This document shows, piece after piece, positions 33,526 through 40,669 of a stretch of 64,000 nucleotides of DNA. This stretch comes from Sphingomonas_R sp036387535 (GTDB lineage: Bacteria > Pseudomonadota > Alphaproteobacteria > Sphingomonadales > Sphingomonadaceae). The translations under genes and the position numbers were made by a program. The notes below the pieces were generated by a model. The model was not told the DNA's origin and did not search any database. It saw only the letters and a list, made by a program, of their open reading frames with translations. The stretch covers positions 23,645 to 87,644 of the forward strand of contig NZ_DASVTO010000004.1 of the NCBI RefSeq assembly GCF_036387535.1, given 5' to 3'. How positions within the stretch are numbered: position 1 is the first letter of the stretch; each line of letters opens with the position of its first letter.

Positions 33526-34509
33526 ATGGACGAAGGAACTTCACGCCGGACCGTGCTCGGCGCGGCCACGATCGGGCTGGCCGCGACTGCGGTGCCTGCT
33601 GCCGGGCAGGCGGCCGGCACCAATACCGCCATGCTGCGCGATCCGCAGAGCAAATATCGGCGCGCGCCATTTCCCGAACAGCGTCAGCCATGGCCGGCAC
33701 TGGCATCGAAGATGACGCCACGGCCGGATCATGGCGAGACGAGCTACAAGGGTTCCGGGCGGCTGACCGGGCGCAAGGCACTGATTACCGGCGGAGACAG
33801 CGGAATCGGGCGAGCGGCGGCCATCGCTTTCGCCCGCGAAGGCGCCGATGTCGCGATCAATTACCTTCCGCAGGAAGAGCCCGATGCGCGCGAGGTGATC
33901 GCCCTGATCCGACAGGCAGGACGCAAGGCCGTGGCCATTCCCGGCGATATCCGGACGCTGGCCTTCTGTGAGCGGCTGGTCGCGTCGGCGGCCAGGCAAT
34001 TGGGTGGGCTCGACCTGCTGGTCAACAATGCGGCCTATCAGCAGAGCAAGGCCGATATCTCCGAGATCAGCGACGAACAGTTCGATCAGACGTTCAAGAC
34101 CAATGTCTATGCCACGTTCCGGATCAGCAAGGCCGCTGTTCCGCTGATGCCGCCGGGATCGGCGATCATCAACACCATCTCGGTCAATTCCTACGATCCG
34201 GGCGAGGAACTGATCGACTATGCCGCCACTAAAGGAGCGTTGCTGATCCTGACCAAGGGCCTTGCCAAGCAGCTGATCAAGAAAGGCATTCGCGTGAACG
34301 CGGTGGCACCGGGGCCGATCTGGACTCCGTTGCAGGTGGCTGGCGGGCAATTGCCGGGCAAGATGGGCGAATTCGGCCAGGATACCCCGATGGGCCGCGC
34401 GGGCCAGCCGGCCGAACTGGCGCCGCTTTACGTGCTGCTGGCGTCGGAAGAGGCGAGCTACAGCACGGGAACGGTCGTCGGGGCGAACGGCGGCCGAGGC
34501 AATCCCTGA
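33526..34509 (+). CDS. SDR family oxidoreductase with Tat-type signal
   Basis: This 327-residue protein starts at ATG 33526 (MDEGTSRRTVLGAATIG) with a twin-Arg signal and a hydrophobic segment ending about residue 31, so it may be exported. A linker (32-78) precedes a complete SDR domain: GGDSGIG (89-95), NNAAYQQ, Ser219 and the Tyr232-x3-Lys236 pair. Members such as YhdG/YghA-type SDRs are often stress-induced dehydrogenases/reductases. A folded, NAD(P)-binding enzyme exported by Tat is plausible because Tat moves folded proteins. An in-frame start at 33463 adds no typical signal. The EcfG-like site upstream fits a stress role. Confidence 0.88.
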   Translation: MDEGTSRRTVLGAATIGLAATAVPAAGQAAGTNTAMLRDPQSKYRRAPFPEQRQPWPALASKMTPRPDHGETSYKGSGRLTGRKALITGGDSGIGRAAAIAFAREGADVAINYLPQEEPDAREVIALIRQAGRKAVAIPGDIRTLAFCERLVASAARQLGGLDLLVNNAAYQQSKADISEISDEQFDQTFKTNVYATFRISKAAVPLMPPGSAIINTISVNSYDPGEELIDYAATKGALLILTKGLAKQLIKKGIRVNAVAPGPIWTPLQVAGGQLPGKMGEFGQDTPMGRAGQPAELAPLYVLLASEEASYSTGTVVGANGGRGNP

Positions 34510-34531
34510 TCGCGCAGCCCGGCCGGCACCG

Positions 34532-34642
34532 TCAGGGTTGCTGGCCGGGCGGACGGTAGCCGGCAGCCGCCAAGGCGTCCGATCCGATCCGGAACTTCGC
34601 CCAGGTCCACCAGAGACGATATCGTAGGTCTTTCAGCATCAT
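34532..34642 (-). CDS. Possible 36-residue basic, aromatic-rich small protein
   Basis: An ORF from ATG 34642 (MMLKDLRYRLWWTWAKFRI) ends at 34532. GGAG lies 8 bases before the chosen start, and another in-frame ATG is at 34648. The basic, Trp-rich N-terminal half could be an amphipathic or membrane-interacting helix; the C-terminus is Gly/Pro-rich. I do not recognise it. It lies 25 bases after the M56 peptidase stop, so it may be the last gene of the blaI-M56 operon. Short ORFs occur by chance, so confidence is low. Confidence 0.35.
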   Translation of the reverse strand: MMLKDLRYRLWWTWAKFRIGSDALAAAGYRPPGQQP

Positions 34643-34667
34643 GGGCATGGCTCCGTTTGGGCCAGGT

Positions 34668-36101
34668 TCATGGAAAGGACGGCCTGGCCGCTTCCGCGGC
34701 GCGCCCGGCTTCCGTTGCGATGATGATCGCCTCGGCGCGGTGGGCGGTGGCGTTGCGCAACGCGATCTGACGGTTGCGCGCCCAGGTAATCCGGGTCCGG
34801 GCAACATCCGCCTGCGCGGCGAGGATCGCCTGTCGCGCGTCGTGCATGGCGGCCGCAACCTCGGCCGCGATGGCGTTGCGGTCGATCGTGGGCGCTTCCA
34901 GAGCAGGCAGCGGTGGCGGCGGGCCGAAGGGCGCGGGTGGAAGGGCGGGCAGGGGTGGCGCAGGAGGGCGCGGGAGATTCGCCAAGGCACGCTGCGCGCG
35001 GCGCATGGCGGTGTCGGCATTGCGCCGCGCCCGCGTCGCGGCGTGGGTGGCCTGTTCCACCGCGCGCTGCACCTGTCGCTGCTCCGCCGGCGTCGTCGGG
35101 CGGATATGGCCACGTTCGCCGAGCGATCTGCGATCGTCTGGGCCATCAACGTGGATCGATCGGCCACCGCCCTGCGAGGCGGCGGAGGTGGATGCGGTGC
35201 CGATCAGGCCGGCAGTGACCAGAAGCAGCGCCAGCCCAAGGCCGGCAATCCGCAGGGGCCGAGGCTTGCGTCCGTCGATCATGATGTGGATCCTCCGTTT
35301 CAGCGCACCGGCGTGATTGAGCGCGCAAGCCGCGCCGGGCACGCGGCAGCTGGCGGATTTGAGGATGGCGGTGCCGTAGGCGTGGCGGCGATCGGCGGCT
35401 TCGGCGTCCAGTACCGTCGCGTCGCAGGCTGTTTCCTGATCGTCGCGAAACGCACGATAGGCGCGGTGCGCGACCGGATTGAACCAGTGTAGCGACAGGA
35501 TGACGAGCGCCAACAGGTTCGCGACCAGGTCGCCGCGCACATGATGCGCGGTTTCATGCGCCAGGACGAGCCGCCGTTCGTCCGGATCGAACCGACTGGT
35601 GAAGTCGGCCGGCAGCAGGATAAGGCGCCGCAGGATGCCGGCCGCGACCGGGCCGGGGAGTTCAGGGCAGGTCATGACCCGGATGCCCGCGGCATGCGTC
35701 CATTGGACCGCACGGCGCAGCGCCCGACGCAGGAACAGCCGATAGGCGATGACATGCCAGAGCAGGTGGCACAGCGCGCCGGCGGCCCAGATCAGTGCGG
35801 CGATCGCCAACCAGTCCGGACCGGTTGCCATGGGTGCGGGTAGGATCAGCGCTTCGCCGGGAGGCGGCGAGGCGGGGCCCCAGCCCACCAGCTGTCGCGT
35901 GAAGACGATGCCGCCCGGGGTCGGCACCCACCGTGCGGGCAACGACGGCAGGATCATGCGGAGCGCGGGCAGCAGCCACAAGGCATAGGCGACCTTTGCC
36001 CCGAACAGCCGGGCGGCGGGCGCACGGACGATCAGCACCGCCAGCATCAACAGGGTGGCCGCCGTCATGGTCCCGCCGAACCAGGCGATAGCGGCATTCA
36101 T
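34668..36101 (-). CDS. M56 family metallopeptidase (BlaR1/MecR1-like)
   Basis: This 477-residue membrane protein has hydrophobic helices at the N-terminus (about 10-30, 36-52, 98-120) and the M56 zinc-peptidase signature HETAHH (residues 182-187), with QETACDATVL supplying the third-ligand region. A membrane helix (about 290-312) follows. The C-terminal about 160 residues are Arg/Ala-rich helix, a Pro-rich segment (RPPAPPLPALPPAPFGPPPP) and another Ala-rich helix, not the penicillin-binding sensor domain of BlaR1, so the signal is probably not a beta-lactam. It should cleave or inactivate the BlaI repressor encoded just upstream (ATGA overlap). Confidence 0.88.
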   Translation of the reverse strand: MNAAIAWFGGTMTAATLLMLAVLIVRAPAARLFGAKVAYALWLLPALRMILPSLPARWVPTPGGIVFTRQLVGWGPASPPPGEALILPAPMATGPDWLAIAALIWAAGALCHLLWHVIAYRLFLRRALRRAVQWTHAAGIRVMTCPELPGPVAAGILRRLILLPADFTSRFDPDERRLVLAHETAHHVRGDLVANLLALVILSLHWFNPVAHRAYRAFRDDQETACDATVLDAEAADRRHAYGTAILKSASCRVPGAACALNHAGALKRRIHIMIDGRKPRPLRIAGLGLALLLVTAGLIGTASTSAASQGGGRSIHVDGPDDRRSLGERGHIRPTTPAEQRQVQRAVEQATHAATRARRNADTAMRRAQRALANLPRPPAPPLPALPPAPFGPPPPLPALEAPTIDRNAIAAEVAAAMHDARQAILAAQADVARTRITWARNRQIALRNATAHRAEAIIIATEAGRAAEAARPSFP

Positions 36102-36466
36102 GCCTTCAACCCCCGCAACAGGGATTCGAGATCGGCGATGTCGTCGTCCGACAGCCGGTTCTGTTCGGCAAGATGCGCGACCAGCGATGTGGCGCGCCCG
36201 CCGAACAGCCGATCGACCAGCCTGCCGGATTCGCGCGCGACATAGTCCTGCCGCGCGACCAGCGGCCGGTACAGATACCGACGGCCATCTTCCTCATGCC
36301 CGATCACGCCCTTGGCAAGCAGGCGGCCGAGCATCGTCTTGACCGTGCGGTCGTTCCAGCAGCGATCCGAAACCCGCTCGGTGACCTCCGCCGCGGTCAG
36401 CGGCGAAGTGTCCCACAAGGCTTCCATGATCGCCAATTCGCTTTCGCTGATCCGCTCAGTCATCAT
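36098..36466 (-). CDS. BlaI/MecI/CopY family repressor
   Basis: This 122-residue winged-helix repressor has the N-terminal SELAIMEALWDTSPLTAAEV, the recognition-helix region CWNDRTVKTMLGRLLAKGVI, EEDGRRYLYRPLV, and a C-terminal helical dimerisation part (SLVAHLAEQNRLSDDDIADL). It would repress its own operon until the M56 peptidase is triggered. The start is at the first of two ATGs (36466 or 36463). GACTAC-N4-GTAGTC, the expected BlaI-type operator, lies 12-27 bases upstream. The stop overlaps the M56 start (ATGA). Confidence 0.9.
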   Translation of the reverse strand: MMTERISESELAIMEALWDTSPLTAAEVTERVSDRCWNDRTVKTMLGRLLAKGVIGHEEDGRRYLYRPLVARQDYVARESGRLVDRLFGGRATSLVAHLAEQNRLSDDDIADLESLLRGLKA

Positions 36467-36477
36467 GTGACCCCTGT

Positions 36478-36493
36478 GACTACATACGTAGTC
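36478..36493. promoter_or_regulatory. BlaI-type operator
   Basis: GACTAC-ATAC-GTAGTC is a 16-base inverted repeat with perfect 6-base arms. It fits the known BlaI/MecI consensus TACTACATATGTAGTA in its TAC/GTA core and symmetry. It lies 12 bases upstream of the blaI start (36466) and 88 bases before the radical-SAM gene on the plus strand, so it may control both. Confidence 0.8.
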
Positions 36494-36580
36494 TTATGAG
36501 GATTACAGCTGTGGTCGTCAAGCACGATCATGCGGAATTGGTGGCCATGAACAGGTGCGCGAATCAGGCGTTCAGCAAGG

Positions 36581-37666
36581 ATGGCTTCCCCTTATCCCGA
36601 AATATCGCTGCCGCGGCCGTGGATTCCGCGGCGCATCATGGTGACGGCGTCGGCCCGGACATGGCCGCATGGCCGTCGGATCATGGAACGGGCGGCCGCG
36701 CTGGGCGTGCCGGTCGTCACCCTGCCGGGTGATCGCGTGCTGCTCGACCTGCCCGATGATCCGCGGCGTGCCTATGCCGAGGCCAAGGGGACGCTGGCCG
36801 TGGTCGTGGCGCCTCCGTCCAAGCGCAAGTTGCAACCCATCGCCCCCAGTGCCGACTGGCGGCTGGATCTGGCGGAGGGGTGCCCCGCCCATTGCAGCTA
36901 TTGCTATCTGGCGGGATCGCTCAAGGGGCCACCGATCACGCGGGTCTATGCCAATCTCGACGAAATCCTGCACGGCCTGCCCGATTATCTCGGCCGCGGG
37001 ACGATCACGTCGCGCAGCATGGCGCGGGTTGCGGAGGGAACGACGTTCGAGGCGTCCTGCTACACCGATCCGCTGGCGCTGGAGCATCTGACCGGCTCGC
37101 TGTCGGCAACGATCGCCTGGTTCGGGCGGTGGCAGGCGGAGACGCAATTGCGCTTTACCACCAAATTCGCGGATGTCGCGCCCTTGGTCACGCTGGACCA
37201 TGGCGGCCGGACCCGGATGCGCGCGTCGATCAACCCGGCGCAGCATCGCGGGCACGAAGCCGGAACCGCACCCGTCGCCGCACGGCTTTCGGCCCTGCGC
37301 CGCATGGCGGAGGCGGGCTATCCCATCGGGCTGACGATCGCGCCGATCATCGCCGCGGACGGATGGGAGCAGGCCTATGGCGACCTGATCGATGCGGCGG
37401 CGGCGGCGCTGGCCGGGCTGCCCGACCTGGACCTGTCGATCGAACTGATCACACACCGGTTCACCGCGGGATCCAAGGCGACGTTGGACAGCTGGTATCC
37501 AGGGTCGTCGCTGAATATGACCGACGCCAACCGTATTACAAAACGTACGAAGTTCGGGACCGAGAAGCAGGTGTATGATGCGGATACGATGCGGCGGCTG
37601 CGGACCTATTTCGAAACGGCCATCGGACGATCACTCCCGCAGGCGCGGATACTCTACTGGACCTGA
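36581..37666 (+). CDS. Spore photoproduct lyase family radical SAM protein
   Basis: This 361-residue radical-SAM protein of the spore-photoproduct-lyase (SPL) family has its CxxxCxxC cluster at Cys101-Cys105-Cys108 (CPAHCSYC). A further Cys160 lies in ASCYTDPLALEHLTG, which resembles the SPL segment holding the hydrogen-donating Cys. SPL repairs the UV thymine lesion of spores without photolyase; this organism group does not sporulate, so the role here is unknown, perhaps UV-lesion or other radical chemistry. ATG 36581 has AGCAAGGATGGC context with weak ribosome site. The BlaI-type operator lies upstream. Confidence 0.88.
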   Translation: MASPYPEISLPRPWIPRRIMVTASARTWPHGRRIMERAAALGVPVVTLPGDRVLLDLPDDPRRAYAEAKGTLAVVVAPPSKRKLQPIAPSADWRLDLAEGCPAHCSYCYLAGSLKGPPITRVYANLDEILHGLPDYLGRGTITSRSMARVAEGTTFEASCYTDPLALEHLTGSLSATIAWFGRWQAETQLRFTTKFADVAPLVTLDHGGRTRMRASINPAQHRGHEAGTAPVAARLSALRRMAEAGYPIGLTIAPIIAADGWEQAYGDLIDAAAAALAGLPDLDLSIELITHRFTAGSKATLDSWYPGSSLNMTDANRITKRTKFGTEKQVYDADTMRRLRTYFETAIGRSLPQARILYWT

Positions 37667-37805
37667 ACATCGCGATCTTGTCGGCTGATGGCGCGCCGAG
37701 GGGTTGCCTGCATCTTTAGTCTAGCGGTCCCTTTGTTAACGAGCGCCTGACCATAAGGCCGGGAGTGGCGCGGCGCATCGACCGGCGCCGCGAGCGGGAG
37801 GTCTT

Positions 37806-39227
37806 ATGCTCACATGGTTCGAGCAGCACGCGCCGATCAGGACGAAGTTCCAGGCGCTGCTGGTGACATATGGCGTGCTGGCGAGCGTGATCGCAGGCGC
37901 GGCCTATCATGCAGCGACGCATGCCACCGGCATTGACACGACGCTGGTGATGGGGGTGGCCGGCGCCGGCGTGGTCGCGATCCTGGCGGTGACGATGATT
38001 GCCGCAAAGCTGATCTGCACCCCGTATGTCATGACCGTCGTCCGCATGGAGGCGCTTGCCGCCGGCGATCTCGACAGTCCGATCCTCTACCGCGAGCATA
38101 GAGACTGCGTCGGTCGCATGACGCGGGCGATGGAGGTGTTTCGCGAGAAATCCGAAGCGGCGGTCGAATGCGGGACGCAGCGCAGCATGGCGTCCGTCAT
38201 GGGCGACAGTCTGGGACGCCTGGCCGCCGGCGACCTGACCTGCCGGATCGAGGCGGACCTGACCGGGCCATTCGCGCAGTTGAAGACCGACTTCAACAAT
38301 GCGGTCGAATCGCTACGCGCGACGGTGACGACCGTGGCACAGGCTTCGTCGGGGATCCGCACCGGATCGGGCGAGATCCTGTCCGCGGCGGACGACCTGT
38401 CGCAACGGACCGAGCATCAGGCCGCGAGCCTCGAAGAAACCGCAGCCGCGATGGACGAGATCACCAACGCCGTGCGCAAGACTGCGGACGATGCCGGACG
38501 CGCCCGCGGCGTGGTGGGCGAGACGCGGACGGATGCGGAACAGGGTGGGGATGTCGTGCGCCGTGCGGTCGATGCCATGGGCGGGATCGAGCGGTCCTCC
38601 AGCGAGATTTCGGAGATCATCGCGGTGATCGATGGCATTTCGTTCCAGACCAACCTGCTGGCGCTGAACGCCGGTGTCGAAGCGGCGCGCGCCGGCGATG
38701 CCGGCAAGGGCTTCGCAGTCGTGGCGTCGGAAGTGCGCGCCCTGGCACAGCGATCGGCGGAGGCGGCGAAGGATGTGAAGAGCCGCATTCTCCGCAGTTC
38801 CGAACAGGTCGGTAGTGGCGTGGCGCTGGTCAACCAGACGGGCGAGGCGTTGCAGCGGATCATCGGGCGGATCGGCGCGATCAGCGAACTGGTGTCCAGC
38901 ATCGCGGCGTCGGCCGAGCATCAGGCATCGGGCCTGAGGGAAGTGAATATCGCGATCACCCAGATGGACAATGCGACGCAGCAGAATGCGGCGATGGTCG
39001 AGGAGTCCACCGCCGCCGCCCGCAGCCTGTCCGGTGAAGCCGAAGCGCTGGCGCAGGAGATTGCGCGGTTCCAGACGGGTCCCGGTCATGTCGAACGGGC
39101 GGCCCCGGTGGTCCGCGCTTTGCAGGCGAAAGCGGCCACCGCCGTGCGGCGTCCGGCCGGGGCGGTCCGGCGCAGCGGGGGTGCGGCGGCCGCGGCCGCC
39201 CCCGCCGACGACTGGTCGCAATTTTGA
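37806..39227 (+). CDS. Methyl-accepting chemotaxis protein
   Basis: This 473-residue chemoreceptor has two membrane helices (about 17-36 and 46-68) separated by under ten residues, so there is no periplasmic ligand domain. Next come HAMP-like segments (MEALAAGDLD; LGRLAAGDLTCRIE) and a cytoplasmic signalling domain with the hairpin-tip segment ISFQTNLLALNAGVEAARAG and the adaptation region. The tip is where CheA/CheW dock. The C-terminus DDWSQF resembles the aromatic pentapeptide (NWETF-like) that tethers CheR/CheB; that is inference. It likely senses a cytoplasmic or membrane-energy signal. CGGGAGGTCTT precedes ATG 37806. Confidence 0.93.
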   Translation: MLTWFEQHAPIRTKFQALLVTYGVLASVIAGAAYHAATHATGIDTTLVMGVAGAGVVAILAVTMIAAKLICTPYVMTVVRMEALAAGDLDSPILYREHRDCVGRMTRAMEVFREKSEAAVECGTQRSMASVMGDSLGRLAAGDLTCRIEADLTGPFAQLKTDFNNAVESLRATVTTVAQASSGIRTGSGEILSAADDLSQRTEHQAASLEETAAAMDEITNAVRKTADDAGRARGVVGETRTDAEQGGDVVRRAVDAMGGIERSSSEISEIIAVIDGISFQTNLLALNAGVEAARAGDAGKGFAVVASEVRALAQRSAEAAKDVKSRILRSSEQVGSGVALVNQTGEALQRIIGRIGAISELVSSIAASAEHQASGLREVNIAITQMDNATQQNAAMVEESTAAARSLSGEAEALAQEIARFQTGPGHVERAAPVVRALQAKAATAVRRPAGAVRRSGGAAAAAAPADDWSQF

Positions 39228-39269
39228 GGCCAAACAGCTTCGACCAAGGGTTTCCCAGCGTAATCAGGG

Positions 39270-39824
39270 ATGATGACAATGCATGACGGGATCGATCAAG
39301 GCGGCAACGAGGCCATCCGGCTGGCGACGCTGAAAAGCTACGACATCATGGACACGCCGAACGAAGCGGAATTCGACGAGATCGTTGCGGAAGCCGTCGT
39401 GGCGATGAATACGCCCATCGCCCTGATTTCACTGGTCGACGGAAACCGACAGTGGTTCAAGGCGCGGATCGGGCTGGACCAGTCGGAAACGGATCGGTCG
39501 CTGTCCTTCTGTGCCCATGCCATTGCGGGTGCCGAAATCTTCACTGTCGAGGACGCGACGCATGATCCGCGGTTCCAGCACAATCCGCTGGTGACCGGGG
39601 ATCCAGGCATCCGCTTCTACGCCGGTGCGCCGCTGACCGCCGCCAACGGGATGCGGATCGGGACCTTGTGCGTCATCGACCGGAAACCGCGCCCCCCGCT
39701 GGATATGGAAGAGGCGCGGCAATTATCCTGCCTTGCAGAACGGGCGATGACGGCGCTGGAGCGTCGCAAACCCCGAACCTACACGATCCTGGACCAGCAT
39801 CCCTGTTACGGACGAGATCGGTAA
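39270..39824 (+). CDS. GAF domain protein
   Basis: This 184-residue protein is nearly all one GAF domain: LKSYDIMDTPNEAEFDEIV (helix), TPIALISLVDGNRQWFKARI, SLSFCAHAIAGAEIFTVED, IRFYAGAPLTAANGMRIGTL and a C-terminal helix. GAF domains bind cyclic nucleotides, haem, NO or small ligands. There is no output domain, so it may regulate a partner, and the gene 43 bases downstream of the MCP gene suggests an adaptor or accessory for that receptor. Three ATGs (39270, 39273, 39279) occur at the start and AATCAGGG lies upstream. No ligand can be assigned from sequence. Confidence 0.85.
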   Translation: MMTMHDGIDQGGNEAIRLATLKSYDIMDTPNEAEFDEIVAEAVVAMNTPIALISLVDGNRQWFKARIGLDQSETDRSLSFCAHAIAGAEIFTVEDATHDPRFQHNPLVTGDPGIRFYAGAPLTAANGMRIGTLCVIDRKPRPPLDMEEARQLSCLAERAMTALERRKPRTYTILDQHPCYGRDR

Positions 39825-39843
39825 GGGGCCGATCGCACTGGCG

Positions 39844-40626
39844 TCACAGGGTGTCGATCACGCCGCCATCGACGCGGACCGACGCGCCGGTGGTGGCGGA
39901 GGCCAGCGGGGAGACGAGATAGGCGACGATGTTCGCGACCTCTTCGACCGTCGCGGCGCGTTGCAGGATCGAGGTGGGGCGATGCTGCTGCACGAAACGG
40001 GCGGCGACCTCCTCGATCGATCCGCCGCTGCGGGCCTGTTCGTCCTTCAGCATCTCCGCCACGCCTTCGGACAGGGTCGGGCCGGGCAGCACCGAATTGA
40101 CGGTGACGCCCGTCCCCGCCATCCGCTTCGCCAATCCGCGCGCGACCGCGATATCTGCGGTCTTGCTGACGCCGTAGTGGATCATTTCGACCGGGATGTT
40201 GAACCCGGATTCGGAGGCGATGAAGATGACGCGGCCCCAGCCGGCATGCTGCATTCCCGGCAGATAGAGGCGCGACAGGCGGACGCCCGACATGACGTTC
40301 ACCTGCCAATGCCGGTCCCACAGCGCATCGTCGCTTTCGAAGAAGTCGACCGGTTGGAAGATGCCGGCATTGTTGACGAGGATATCGACCGTGGGCAGCG
40401 CGCCGAACAGCTGCGTGCAGCCGTCGGCGGTGGCGACATCCGCGGCGATGCCGCGGACGTCGCCGTCCGCGTGAAGCCGGGCGACCGCGGCATCGACCTT
40501 GTCCGGCGTTCGCCCGTTCAGCACGACGTCCGCGCCGGACCGGGCGAGTTGGCGGGCGATGCCGAAGCCGATCCCTTCGGTGGAGCCGGTCACGAGCGCG
40601 GTCTTTCCGGACAGGTCGATCAGCAT
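39844..40626 (-). CDS. SDR family oxidoreductase
   Basis: This 260-residue NAD(P)-dependent SDR starts at ATG 40626 (MLIDLSGKTALVTGSTEGIG). It has TGSTEGIG (13-20), NNAGIF, a catalytic Ser in IASESG and the YGVSK Tyr-x3-Lys pair. An upstream in-frame GTG (40647) adds 7 residues without family likeness. It lies downstream of the GH15 gene, 43 bases after its stop, probably as the third gene of an SDR-GH15-SDR operon. The substrate is unknown. C-terminal VDGG is typical of SDRs. Confidence 0.87.
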   Translation of the reverse strand: MLIDLSGKTALVTGSTEGIGFGIARQLARSGADVVLNGRTPDKVDAAVARLHADGDVRGIAADVATADGCTQLFGALPTVDILVNNAGIFQPVDFFESDDALWDRHWQVNVMSGVRLSRLYLPGMQHAGWGRVIFIASESGFNIPVEMIHYGVSKTADIAVARGLAKRMAGTGVTVNSVLPGPTLSEGVAEMLKDEQARSGGSIEEVAARFVQQHRPTSILQRAATVEEVANIVAYLVSPLASATTGASVRVDGGVIDTL

Positions 40627-40669
40627 GGGGGAAATTCCAATCAGCACGGGATGAGCGGGGGGCGCGATG

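Noticed and set aside
36496..36732. 78-codon open frame before and inside the SPL gene
   Set aside because: It overlaps the start of the SPL-like gene in another frame and has no recognisable sequence or ribosome site.
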